The translations under genes were made by a program, and so were the position numbers. The notes under the pieces were generated by a model. That model was not told the origin of the DNA. It searched no databases and worked only from the letters and a program-made list of their open reading frames with translations. Shown here in pieces: positions 43,563-54,892 of a stretch of 64,000 bases of DNA. The stretch's first letter is position 1; the number at the start of each line of letters is the position of its first letter. The DNA comes from Phialophora verrucosa. Taxonomy: Eukaryota; Ascomycota; Eurotiomycetes; Chaetothyriales; Herpotrichiellaceae. The stretch spans positions 868,001 through 932,000 of the forward strand of contig MSED01000006.1 in assembly GCA_002099365.1 (NCBI GenBank). Direction: 5' to 3'.

Positions 43563-45956
43563 CGTTGTCGTCTGTCTGGGCGTATCCAGCAAAGTGCGAT
43601 GGATCTGTTACAGAGACCAACTGAAAATGCCCACGCGAATCACTCACGGTACTCTGCGTTAGCATGGACGTACCTGCCTTTACATTTTGTATCTCTCTGC
43701 ACACCCTCGACGTTCAGGGTTCTCCGCATCGCTTTCCTTGAGTCGCAATGACGCGTTCTCCGAAACGGGCGAATGCCCCATCTTCCATCTCATATCACGG
43801 ACCCAGGGCGGCCCCAGCGCTAGTGACCTGCATCTGCACATGGGTACGCAGTTCAAGTTTACTAGTACTCGTACCCAGACGATCATATCGGTAAAGATAG
43901 AGTAGAGACGGCATGTGACTGTTCGCTGCGTAGGAGCTGGATGGCTTCCTTGTCACTCTGCGAGCTTGGACCTGAGCTTGAGCTTCAGCTTGGGCTTGCT
44001 TGATGGTCTGTAGATGCTATGCCAATCAGTGCGTTTTAGGAAGGAGATCAACACATCGCATAGTAATACCACATTCAGTTCGGAACGGATGGCCTCTAAC
44101 ATGGTATATTTCAGAGTACGCGGTGTCTGCCATTATGTACTGCACCGCGCCGCACTACACGATGTACTGGCTTCCAGTGTGATAGGCAGTGACCTGGTGC
44201 CTGTGCCGTGTGAATCTCGTTTATTGCCTTCTTCACACAAACCACGGCCCATTGCTCGCAACACCACACACTCAACGGAGTACTGGGTATTCACTGTTCT
44301 CATGGCACGTTTCGGAGAGGGACAGAGGCACGTCCATCCGTCTCGGCCCCGAGGAGACCTCCATGTTGCAGCACTTCAGCAGGTAGAAGTCCTCCTTTGA
44401 GCATTTACGAACTGCCGAAGTCGTACTTCGTATCGTGGAAATAGTCGAACGACAACCAGGCGCCGAGCAACCGCCTAATTCAGGGGGATTGAGTTACCCC
44501 GCCTCCACCCCCGCACTCCTCTATAAAAGTTTACCCCGCTACAAACGCAGATAGGGGGCCGGGCGAGGGAGGGAGATGAGCGTGGGTTACAATACTTGAC
44601 AGGTTCGCCATGCCTGCTTTCACTCGAACATACCATGGAGCGCGAGTATGATATTAATGGTGGTGTATGCTGGATGGCAATGGGCTGAGGTGGTCGAGGA
44701 TCTTAGGCTAAATAGATCGGACTATACGTCGCTCAATATTGGCTCCAAATGCTGAATGCTATCGCCGTACAGTGTACGCTGTATTTCCCTCTCTTCTCGT
44801 ACTCCATCAGAGGGACCATCCTGCTTTGTACAGAGTCACACAGTGTGTCCAGTCGACCCTACAGTCGTGACTCAGGCGCTTAGGCGGTCGATTGTCGCGT
44901 AGAGGGTTTCGGATTTATTTACTCCCTGTATAAAATATAACACTCCGCTTGATTGGACTAGACGAGACCAAAGTCGAAGGAACAGGACTCTACAGTACCA
45001 TGTGCTACTGCCGACCCCAAACGACGTATCGGAGAGTAGTTACTCCATAGTTAATGGGTTTACTATTACGACTCTATGAATAATTGTATGAGCGGCCGTT
45101 GAGGCCCACTCGCCCACTGACGCAGTCACTCACACCTTGCCTCATCTCCACACTCCTTGCCTCACTCGCAGGATATTAACTAACTACCTGATCTTAGACT
45201 ACAAGCGAAAAAGCGAAAGGAAGTATAAGATCTTCATGCCCGATCAGTGGAATGAATGAATGGATGGATGATTGAATGAACAAATTCCCATGACAATTAA
45301 CCACCCACTCCATAGAGTTTACCGAATCCCCCTTCCATGCGCCGGGACGGGTCGAGGGCCGTCAGGTCAGTATCGATACACGCGTAGTGCTTATTCCGAA
45401 TCACGCTTTGGGACATTGATACTGCATATTGTATTCGACGGGCGGGCCTCATTGAAAGGACCTGAAATCAAAATTGGAACTGGGCAGAGATGCGATCTAC
45501 TAAAATATCAGTATGCAGACATACTGCACGATAGCTGCTCTGTTGAAGATTCGAACACAGTACGTACTTACGTAGGTGCACCACGTGCGAACCTGTGAAT
45601 CGGAATAGAAGACGAGAGGGGAGGGAATCTCAAAAGCAGCTTCTGATGTGAAGAGTCGCGACACGTGCGTCAAATGTGTTTGAACGTATTCATTCAGGGT
45701 ATGTGAGGGTAGTAGGATGAGATGAGGATGAGGATGTGGATGAGCCAAATGCACGATTGATTGACTCCACGGAGGTCAACTTCGCCTCAGTATCTAACTA
45801 CTGGTACTCTCTCTACCTCTGCCTCGCGAGACTTGGCCACTCACGATGCAATTCGAACCTCCAAAGCCTCGCGTCCTGGTCTGTCGAAAGTCTATCTTCC
45901 TATATTCGTCGGTCCGGGACAGGCCAAGACAGCCACGCGCACAAGTCTATAGATAC
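43563..45956. other. Gene-poor region, 2.4 kb
   Basis: No convincing coding frame was found. TATAAAA boxes occur at 44522 and 44929 (plus strand) without an obvious gene downstream; only tiny frames follow. Simple repeats include gaatgaatggatggatg near 45250 and atgaggatgagg near 45720. Repeated gagctt units occur near 43965-43990. It could hold non-coding transcripts or the worn remains of a gene. Confidence 0.45.
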
Positions 45957-47476
45957 CTATTTCGGGATCCCCAAGGCCTCCCGTCTCGAGACAGACTTGG
46001 GATCGAAATAGGGCCGTTCCCCAAGGCTCACGACCCGATTGCCCTGCCTCTTCCCGTCATAGTCGTTCGTGGCCGTGTGGAAGACCGATCGATTATCCCA
46101 GACCGCGAGATCGTTCTCACCCCATCGGAACCGCACCTGCAGGTCGTGGTTGTCGGTGATGAGTTGGAGGAAATACGCCTTGAGAATGTCCGACTCGCGC
46201 GGCGTCACGCCGTCGATCCAGCCGTGCTCGATCTGGTGGCCTGCGCCGAAGAGCGATTTCCAGCCCGTGACGGGGTTGGTGCGCACGACGGGGCTAGCAG
46301 TCGTAGTGTTAGCGGGGGGGCACAATAATCTGACATCGCAATGATCGCTTTCCCTGGCTTCTGCTCCGGATATACTGCAACGGATCGGGACAACAACTTA
46401 CTGCGATGCCGTGAAGTCGAGCCCCGTGTTCTCGGGCGCGCCACGATCCTGCTCGATGAGGTCCTCGCCGAACTCCTTCGCGATCTTGACAAAGTTGGGC
46501 TGGTGGTGTGTGGCTGTCAGGTTCTCGGCCAGCTTCTGGAACGAGGGGGAGAGACGGTCGTAGAGTTCGTAGCCCGAGGCCCAGAGCGTGTCGCCGCCAG
46601 CGTCTTCGGGGTTCTTGATGATCTTGAGGATGGCGTAGTCCGAGGGGATGCGTTCAAAGGTGATGCTGGGAACGTTGATTAGTTCGTGAGGTAGGACAGA
46701 GAAAGGATCCCCATTGCTTACTCGGCATGCCAGCCTTGACTGGCCAGGTGCTTCGATTGGGCAGAGAAGCGGTCTTGGTAGAATTTCCGGTTTTGCTAAT
46801 ACCGGAGGATTAGTACCGAGTAAGAAGCAGCCAATACTGAGCACAAAGTGAGTTGAAGTTGTAGTGCAGACGTACCTCGGAGGAAATGATGGAGACTTCG
46901 TCGTCGAGTTTGCCGTTCTCGTCGACCGCGATTCCACGCTTGCTGTTGCTTAGAGCGTGGCGATGGAGCTGTCGTAGAACGCGGTGCAATGTCAGCCAGA
47001 GTTCCCGGTCATCACCATCCTGTCCCGCATCGAAAGGTGAGAAGGGGTCACCATACCTTGGAAGTCTCAGGCTTGCCGGTGAGTTCGCCGAGCTTGGTGC
47101 CCAAGATCTTTTGGTCTTCGATATTCAAGCTTTGGTTGCGGAAGAAGACGACGCCACGTTGGGAGACTGCCGAGAAGGATTGCGTTAATCTAGTGCCCAT
47201 AACACAAACGCTGCTCCATCCCTTGGTGGGCACCATCTACGTACCCGTGATGGCCAGATCGCGGATCTTCCGGTCATCATGCAAGATGTCGCTGAGCTGC
47301 AGGTCTGGAAACTCCCTTCCAATTACCTTGGTCACGTCGAAGGATTTGTACTCGTCCAGGGAGCCGGAGTACGCGAGCGGTTCTTTCAGGGCGCTTTGAG
47401 CGGCCACCTTCTTGACGTGAATGGGGCCGGTGCTCGTGTGGGACACGAGATCGACGTCCGCTGCAGGAGGAGCCAT
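45957..47476 (-). CDS. TauD/TfdA-family Fe(II)/2-oxoglutarate dioxygenase
   Basis: These enzymes hydroxylate substrates such as sulfonates while decarboxylating 2-oxoglutarate. Six exons: 47476-47245, 47166-47057, 46968-46876, 46795-46722, 46665-46402 and 46293-45957, giving 369 aa. The iron ligands are H168 and D170 (WHAD, formed at an exon end) and H330 (VFHTATNDYDG), with an arginine about 14 residues later to bind 2-oxoglutarate. The N-terminal block ITGVSQRGVVFFRNQ and the central SGYELYDRLSP are standard for fungal members. All five junctions restore the reading frame. Yeast Jlp1 is a sulfonate dioxygenase of this family, but the substrate here is unknown. The gene is isolated, with a 2.4 kb gene-poor stretch on its 3' side. 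Confidence 0.94.
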
Positions 47477-48594
47477 GGCTGCTTGGGTTGATGACCTTCA
47501 CGTATGTGTTATGGTTTCGTGGTGGGTATGTCAAATGGGGGGAGGAGATTGGTGGTGAAAAGGAAGACACACAAAGGAAATGCACGCGGCTCCCCTGGTT
47601 GATATAGACGAGCTTGAAGTAAGTCAGTCCCTGAAACCCCGAGGTCCCTGCCATTGCCTCGCTCTCGACTCAGGCCGCCAGTGCCGCTATCCGACTTGGC
47701 CAGTCATTGTTTTCGTTTGCAAGCTCTATCAAGAGGAAAGAGGAGTGCATGACTGATGCGATGAATAACGTGCTCTGTCGTGATATGTTGGAGTGTTGTT
47801 ATCATTTCACTCGCCAATGCTCGCATGTATGTACCTGTACGTCCCGGACTGGATCTCAATCACCGGGTGTAGTGAACTCTATGCAATCCATAGTTCGTCG
47901 GGAGCCGTTCACTCCATCTGGGATCCCATGGCGCCATTACCGCCGATATTGTCGACCTGGAGACTCAACCCAGAATTTCGTTCTACTGGCCGAGCATCTC
48001 GCCACAGAGGCTGGAGATTGCACCACCGTCATCAGCAAAGACAGAATCGATGCTCGAGATGGTGCAATGTTCTGGGCTTGTGGTGTTTGGCGGGCATTTA
48101 CCGGCTCGCGCACATGGTTGATCATTCAGTCACGGTCGGCCGATAACGAGCATGTGGGCGGAGGGATGAGGAGGCGCATGGGTTGTCGTTGGGAGGTGAC
48201 GAATCATCGGTGATTGAAAGGGGTTTCGTATCTTGCTGGAGGATGATTGGCTTCAAAGGGCGCTTGTTCTTCGCCAAGGAGGGTCTCCCTGTTGGTGTTG
48301 TCAACACTGCAGATTGCGTGATGAACTGTTGTACCAACACAGTGAAGCAAAGAACATGGACAACGCATGAAACAGGTAGTAGCTTCAGTGGGTTATGCGG
48401 TTGAAGTTCTGCTCCCTAGTTTTTCTGCAATTCTATCTGTACTATATCCATCGATTTCTATCATCTAAGTGACCGGATCTAATCATTCCGGCGTATGGTG
48501 CACTGCTGGCTCTTGTACTATCGTATGTAATCTTCGTGCTCTACCGTGTTCTTGTGCTTTATGTGCGAATCCGTCCGCTGGTGAACCTTCCTGT
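47477..48594. other. Intergenic, about 1.1 kb
   Basis: This is the TauD promoter and the 3' flank of the permease gene. A long plus-strand frame (47707-48213) starts with TTG and shows no motif. Nothing is supported. Confidence 0.45.
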
Positions 48595-50693
48595 TTAGCT
48601 GGCGAAGCGGAAGTCTAGACGCTTGTTCCCCTTGTCGGTCGTCGTTGCGAGATACTCGGCACGCTGCGCTTCTGTCATTGCGTTCCACACTCTCTCCCTG
48701 CGTTTGTTACGCACAATGTAGTAGACCTTAGCAAAGACATAAATGCCAACGTTCAAGGAGCAGATGGAGACAAGCACACGATTTCCACGGCGATAGCGAG
48801 GTCGATCATCTGAGGGAGATGGTCAGTCGTCGCAGCGAGAGACTCGTTCGGACCGGTGCCTTACCTTGACGGTATATGTTACTTGCAATAATACCACCTG
48901 CCTGACAACACATGTTGTACATGGCAGCACTCACAGTCCGGCTTCGTACCGAGTTTGAATTCCTCGAGTTCCATCCCACCTGGACTGCGTGGGTGCTCGG
49001 ATAGGCAAGGAGCACAGTCATAATACCAAAGGCTGACCACTTGGGAATCGAGTTAATGTCGATGGCGTAGATGTAAGAGAGGAATGGCAGAGCCCATAAC
49101 TGCGCTAGTAAACCCCAGATCCAGAGCTGCCCTGATATCTCGGCGAGATAGGTGAAGGCCAACATCGTGATTATGTGCCCGACGGTCGACGGAATGACCA
49201 ACAAGTTCGTCTTGATTGTGCCGAAACCCAATCCTTTCAGGGTAAGGGTCAAGTATTGAGTCGGCGTGGCTGACAGGTTAGTACAATGCCGTAGACCGGG
49301 ACAAGTAGGGACTCACTCATCGGGATCTGGAAGGTCAGACCGATTAAGTACAATGGCCATAGGTCGTAATCCGACAAGCTCTGCCAGAGCAGCTTCGGAG
49401 TAATCGGCTGCCTGTTGTGCATACTACTCTTGCTTGGGTCTTCTCGGATAATTCGGTTGACCATGATGACTTCTTCGCTGTGTTACAGTCAGCCAAATCG
49501 TGTTACTGTTGTGCATCCGCTCCAAGCCTTACCGTTCGGTGAACCATCCTTTCTTGCCTCGCGCCCAGTTCGCAGTTTGGGTAGGACTAGGAGGCATCAG
49601 GACAAACGCGAGCAAGCCAAGGGCTAGAGTCAGAAGTCCCTGGGGAGAGTTAGGTCGGATTCCAAGCAACCAGGCAAATCAATGCTCACCTCAATGAGGA
49701 ACAGCCACCTCGTCTACTGTTAGCATTCAAGAACGGTATTGGGACAGTCTTATTGAGGACTCACCTCCATCCGGCGTAACCAAGGTGTCCTCGGAGATCA
49801 AGCAAGCCAGCCCCCAAAAAGCTTGCAATAATATCGGCGATTGACATTGCCGTCCACCAGAAACCCAACCTGAGTGAAAGCTCACCATGCTTGTAGAAGT
49901 ATGAGAGATAGAGGATCATCTGAAAGAAAGGTTAACTTGTGCTCGCGAAACGGAAGGAGGGAAATACGTCAGGAATGAAGCCACCCTGCAATAGCGCGAG
50001 CAGAGCTCGACAAGCAAGAAAGCTAGTTCGGCCAGAGAGCCAAAACTGTGAACCTGCCACTATAGACCACAGAACCATTTGAGTGGGTATCCATCGGTCG
50101 GGACCCATCCATTTGGAGACCAGCTGAGAGGGCAGCTCCGCGCAAAGGAAGCTGAGTTTGAAGACAGTGTTTCCCCAATTATAATCTAGATGTCGTCAGT
50201 ATACGAAGCGTCCCACGGGGAGTGCTCATCTACCGTTGGTGTTCATTCCCAGATCTTCAAGAAAGTTGTCCGTCACGGCCTGAGTCAAGTTGGATCTGTC
50301 CAGCTCCAAAGACATGAACATGACGCAGGCAAAGATCATGATCCGCCAGTCGATCTTGCGAATGATGGCATACTCTTCACGCCATGTCCATCTTGCGGAA
50401 GGATCAAATCGATGCAGGTTCTCCCAGTCGGCGCGTGGCTGATAGTGCTTGGCTGTTTCCGGATCGTCGAAGACAGAAGGGAGCGTTGCGATGGCATCTT
50501 GGTCATATCCTTTACCCCTCTGCCACCAGAACTTCTTTTCGTCGGCAGGGACACCTAGGTTGAGATTATCAACGGCTGCAGAGCTCAGAAGGATACCCTC
50601 CTTGGAGTCGGAGGGACTGCTGTTCAACCCGTCACCCTTCACGACTATGTCGTCCTTCTCCACCCGGATAGCTCGACTGAGAACAGTTGCCAT
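48595..50693 (-). CDS. MFS permease, Dal5/anion:cation symporter type
   Basis: This plasma-membrane importer belongs to the family containing yeast Dal5 (allantoate, ureidosuccinate) and Tna1 (nicotinate). Eight exons: 50693-50234, 50185-49968, 49919-49765, 49708-49690, 49639-49533, 49477-49317, 49269-48865 and 48809-48595, giving 579 aa. Exon 4 is only 19 nt. The N-terminal 120 residues are cytosolic and acidic; the first helix (DWRIMIFACVMFMSLELDRSN) is followed by the usual DNFLEDLGM loop. About twelve helices are visible, and the sequence ends with WNAMTEAQRAEYLATTTDKGNKRLDFRF, a common ending of this family. The next gene on the same strand is guanine deaminase, so purine or ureide uptake is a reasonable but unproven guess. 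Confidence 0.93.
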
Positions 50694-51742
50694 TGCTCAA
50701 GATTCAGCTGGTAGAAGGTTGTGGTGATACACTTCGATGTTGCCAGGTTCACGGATATTTAAACATGTGGAGGAGATATCTGTGCTGAGGTCCAAGTCAG
50801 GGGCTTGCACTGGGAAGCTGATCTTGGCCATATCGCGACATCCCAGCTTTACATCTTGCAATGTCGCTCGATGTACCTCTGTGTGGCACGACATCTCGTG
50901 GGATAATTTCGTGATGATGGGTTGCTGTCGGGTCTAAACTTGCAACAGTTAGGTTTTCACAGAGCTGGGCACTTGCATCTCGCTTGTAATCGTGGTGCAG
51001 AGATGCAGAATCCGGCTGGGACCCCATGCACAATCGTCAGATGGATGCGCTCCGGACCAGCAGGGCGACGGCATTGGTAGTAGATCCTCAGGTGCCCGAA
51101 GTCACAAACAAGGAGTCTGTCTGGACCCGGGATGACGCCATTCGGAGCTCTGATTCGTCTGCATGGTCCCTGGCGTCAACCTCCGAAGTAGCAGGTCCCT
51201 TGCACATGCGAAGAACTTGACTTCCAGAGAAACGGCAGCGATAACGAGATGAAGACTTGGTCCAACGCCCAATAGATATTATGGAGTTGGAGGGAGAGCG
51301 ATAGACTGCGGTTGCGAACTTGGTTTTCTGCGTCGCAACGGTTTGTAGTCCACGGTATCTCTTGGCGTGAACCATTTGCAGCGTGCAGGTGGTGGACTTT
51401 CGCGGTTTCGAGGCGTCTGCTCCGAGAAGAAAATTGTGAACATGTGGTGGGATGTCGCGTGTCGACAGGACGGCCCAGATCCGCCACTTGTCTACGCTGC
51501 ATGGTCTCGACCATGACGACAGGACCAGTGGCGATATCTCAATCTCGCGTTCCACGATATCCCGTCAAGCAGCGATTGACGACAACACCTGCATCGGCTC
51601 TTTCAAATGCCACGACCTCTGACAGACCCATCCCTTCGAATGAGGCCAGAGTAGACAGCAAGCGACCCGACAGAGGCAATCTTGGAACCTAGTCCAACCG
51701 GGAGATGTCCACCAGCCATAGCATCACTTTCCAGGTCATCGA
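50694..51742. other. Intergenic between permease and guanine deaminase, about 1 kb
   Basis: This contains the permease promoter and the guanine deaminase 3' flank. Frames on both strands (51312-51692 plus, 51088-51555 minus) show no motif. Confidence 0.45.
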
Positions 51743-53212
51743 TCACCAATAATCAGCCCCGTAAGTGTCTTTTTTCATCTGACCACCAACCCAGACTCTT
51801 CTCAGATTTCTGTCGTCTCCGGACATGGCCCATTTTTGCCACACCGTGGTGATCGCTTCGATACGGTTGTCGCCGGACTCGTCGATGGTAGTGGTGTGTA
51901 CAGCATCGAAGTTATCGTGCGGACCACTGTAAGGATCTTGCATGTCCACTAAAATGGCATCGAATTGTTTGCCAACCTCGAACGAGCCGACTCTGTCTTG
52001 CATTCCCAGGACACTCGCCCCGCCCAGGGTCGCCATATAGAACACTTCTTCTAGACCCAGCCGCTTTTCCTTCCCTTCCGACAGCATCTCTCGTGCATTG
52101 CCGACAATCAACGCTTGGCGCATTACGTCCATGATACTACAGGAGAATCCGCCGCCGGAATCGGTTCCAAGTCCGATTTTCGTTATACCCTTGGAAAGAA
52201 ACTTTCGAACCGGAGCAGCCATGAAACCACCTCCGACGGTGACGTTTGAAATCGGGCAGTGGGCTATGCCGCAATCTCTCTGCGTGATTTTCGCCAGATC
52301 ATCGTCACTGAGAAGCGTGCAGTGAGCAAGCACCGAGTTGCTATCAAGCAGGCCAAAATGTTCGTACAGATCTGCCTCGCAGGGGAACTTTTTGTATTGC
52401 TTTAGGGTGGCGTCGATTTCTTGTTTCGCTTCACAAAAGTGTGTCTGGTTCGGAACGCCCTTTCCTGCACCATAGGCATGTTCGTGCTTTTTTGCCAATT
52501 TCCCCAGTACAGTCAGAAGCTCGGGTGTGCAACTGATTGCAAATCTTGGAGTGAGGATGGGCCGGACAAAGGTGCCATTCTCATCAGCGGCTCGACAGTG
52601 CTGAATCAACTCTTCTGTCCCCGCTTCAGCCTCGGCGGTCTCCTCTCTGTAATACTTTGGGTTCGTTTCTGGGTGGTCCATACATGTCTTGCCGACAAAA
52701 GCCCGCTGGCCCTTCTGCAAACACACGTCCACTAGAACCTTCGTTGCCTCCGTGTGGAGACTGGCGAAGTAGCACGCAGTCGTGATTCCTTGGCGAAGCC
52801 CCATTTGTACGCATCTTGTGTAAATTTCGGTTGCATACGTCTTATCACTGAATCTTGCTTCATGTGGAAATGTAACTTGGTCGAGCCAGTCAAGGATGTG
52901 CAGGCCCTGACCGAGGCCGCGCATCGAGAATTGAGGTGCATGGACATGCGTGTCGATGAATCCTGGTACGATGAATTGATGAGGTTTTAGTACTGTGACA
53001 GGTATGTTGGCGTCGGGTTGCTTGAGTAATATTGAGATCACCTCCTGAAGGTTTTGGCCATCTTCAGCCGAAAAATGCGGAGAGACTAAACTTATACTCC
53101 CCTTTCCGTCAACAACGATAAGTGTATCTTGAAGAATCTCGAGTTTAGAAGGCGTGACTGAGTGTATAAGCGTGCCATAGTACGCAAACTGCCCGTCGGA
53201 CTGACGCGACAT
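51743..53212 (-). CDS. GUD1: Guanine deaminase
   Basis: This amidohydrolase converts guanine to xanthine and ammonia in purine salvage and catabolism. One open frame of 489 aa starts at an ATG at 53212, near the usual fungal length. The zinc site is complete: H89 and H91 in PGFIDTHVHAPQF, H258 in THFCEAK, and D351 in GLGTDSGGG; H297 in VLAHCTLL is the further conserved histidine. GIAHCPISN and the MATLGGASVLG block near the C-terminus are also characteristic. A cGATAA site (HGATAR, minus strand, near 53372) lies about 160 bp upstream, consistent with GATA-factor nitrogen control, though one site is weak evidence. The neighbouring Dal5-type permease supports a purine/ureide context. Confidence 0.96.
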   Translation of the reverse strand: MSRQSDGQFAYYGTLIHSVTPSKLEILQDTLIVVDGKGSISLVSPHFSAEDGQNLQEVISILLKQPDANIPVTVLKPHQFIVPGFIDTHVHAPQFSMRGLGQGLHILDWLDQVTFPHEARFSDKTYATEIYTRCVQMGLRQGITTACYFASLHTEATKVLVDVCLQKGQRAFVGKTCMDHPETNPKYYREETAEAEAGTEELIQHCRAADENGTFVRPILTPRFAISCTPELLTVLGKLAKKHEHAYGAGKGVPNQTHFCEAKQEIDATLKQYKKFPCEADLYEHFGLLDSNSVLAHCTLLSDDDLAKITQRDCGIAHCPISNVTVGGGFMAAPVRKFLSKGITKIGLGTDSGGGFSCSIMDVMRQALIVGNAREMLSEGKEKRLGLEEVFYMATLGGASVLGMQDRVGSFEVGKQFDAILVDMQDPYSGPHDNFDAVHTTTIDESGDNRIEAITTVWQKWAMSGDDRNLRRVWVGGQMKKDTYGADYW

Positions 53213-53587
53213 TGGAGCTGCCTAGAAGCACGATCGAATTATGGACGCGTGCTGGACAATCAATGCAAGATGGAGATCGGCGTCGTCATACCGCAGCCAG
53301 CAGTTAGTCGCCTCTGTCACCTCTACAGTGAGCTACCAGTGCCCGGAGAACAAGCATACGAAGCGGACATGTTATCGATGTGAGGCCGAGGTGAGATTTA
53401 AGTGATTCAAGTGAGGTTAAGGTGCGATCGATGTGTAAGCTGGTGAAGGTGGTAAGTGTCCATTCTTGCGTCTGATGGAAAATCAAGTGCAAAAGAAACC
53501 CCGATCACGCCAAGACTCCGAGTTCGCGATACCAATACCTCTTAATTTCCTACTAAAAGCCCGCCCGCGCATGGCCCTCTCTTGCAT
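53213..53587. promoter_or_regulatory. Guanine deaminase promoter
   Basis: This 375-bp region includes a single HGATAR site near 53372 and short repeats of gtga/ttaagtga near 53390-53420. No gene is present. Confidence 0.4.
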
Positions 53588-54337
53588 TCAGGCATATGCA
53601 GCGTCATAATCCTCATTCTCGAACGGATCATTCTGAAACCTCGCATGCGGCGGCTCATATTCCTCCTCGCCGTCATCGACGTCAAAGTCCCCACCTTGCA
53701 AGTCAAAATCATCTTCCAGGTCGTCACCCTCATGCGCATGACCCGCTGGGTGGTGTTCGAGCATTTGTAGGTGTTGAGCGTGCTCCTGATCCGCGTCTTC
53801 TTGCGCCCTCCTCGCCATGTCTTCATCCGTTTCCTGTGGTTCGTCGTGCTGGAACTGTTCGTGAGGATTATAGGAGAAGAAATGCGGGTCGTCAATAGAG
53901 GGCGTTGGATCGTCGTGGTCATTGAAGGTATGGTCGTTGGATTCCTCGAATGGTGGCGGCCGGTTGTGAGGATTCATCCTGAAACGCCCTGGGTCCGGAG
54001 TACCTAGTCCACCGGTATGGGGAGGCAATCTGTTGCCTATTGGTGGCAATCGCTGGTTCAGTGGTACATCAGCCTCGTTCCGCGAATCCTGTGCCTGCAC
54101 CTGGCTCCCTTGTGCAAGGCTCGCTTCGTGTGGATTTTGGGCTGGTGGATGATGCTGGGGAGTAGGGTGTGCTTGTGGCTCGGTGGTAGGCGTGTGTGGT
54201 TGCATGGTGGCAGGTGGGTGGTGTTGCGACGCGGCAGGGTGGTGCGGTTGTGTGGTAGCCTGCGGGTGCTGTCGATTCGGCGCACCTGAGCTGCCGCTTC
54301 TCGCACCGCCGGAGTGATGGGTGGGACGAGGGGGCAT
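53588..54337 (-). CDS. Disordered His/Pro/Gln-rich protein with acidic C-terminus
   Basis: A single open frame of 249 aa starts at an ATG at 54337. Residues 1-110 are very rich in His, Pro, Gln and Thr (runs such as HHPAASQHHPPAT). The second half is acidic, with DDLEDDFDLQGGDFDVDDG and repeated FFSYNPHEQF-type short blocks. No domain, signal peptide or membrane segment is visible. I do not recognise it. Composition suggests an intrinsically disordered protein, perhaps metal-binding or nuclear; that is speculation. The high C+A bias on the coding strand could also let an unexpressed region remain open, so confidence is moderate. Confidence 0.55.
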   Translation of the reverse strand: MPPRPTHHSGGARSGSSGAPNRQHPQATTQPHHPAASQHHPPATMQPHTPTTEPQAHPTPQHHPPAQNPHEASLAQGSQVQAQDSRNEADVPLNQRLPPIGNRLPPHTGGLGTPDPGRFRMNPHNRPPPFEESNDHTFNDHDDPTPSIDDPHFFSYNPHEQFQHDEPQETDEDMARRAQEDADQEHAQHLQMLEHHPAGHAHEGDDLEDDFDLQGGDFDVDDGEEEYEPPHARFQNDPFENEDYDAAYA

Positions 54338-54892
54338 GTTGTAGTGCCCTCACGGGTATGGATCTCGTCCGACGAGAAACAAGGCTGAGATTCTCTAAAG
54401 GCGATGGACTGCACAAGCCGAGATCAGGTTAGGTGGAAAGTGTAAACAATGACCTGACGCGGAAAGAGATGGCGAGCAACTCAGAAGTACAAACCCTTAT
54501 ATGTGACGAACGCGCGTGGGCATAATATCAGGCATATCGTGACCAAAGAGCTCGCGGGGCGCGGGCTTTGGATGCTCTGTTCTGGAATCGGTGGCTATCC
54601 ATTCTTAGGTACGGACGGCCAATCCTGATTGACAGGATACACCACTGACTAAACCTGAACTGCTGAGTCTGCACGACGTTCGCTGCCCGTTCTTTGGTAC
54701 GACCTTAGGCCGAGGTGAGCGAAGCCTAGAAACGGGTATGACTGCGTTCAGCCCTAACATGCCGTTCCACACTCCAGGGCGCCTTCTCGTCAGCACAGCA
54801 TGACCAATCCTCTGATAGTTGCCACAAAAGGAAGTGGGAGCTCCTCGCTAGGATCGACCCAGTGCCACGAGCGACACCCGCCTGACGGACCT
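54338..54892. other. Intergenic, about 0.55 kb
   Basis: This holds the promoter of the disordered protein and the sugar transporter 3' flank. No other feature was seen. Confidence 0.45.

Noticed and set aside
45540..45560. gattcgaac, resembling a reverse-strand tRNA T-loop
   Set aside because: Flanking bases do not form a T-stem, and no cloverleaf is possible.
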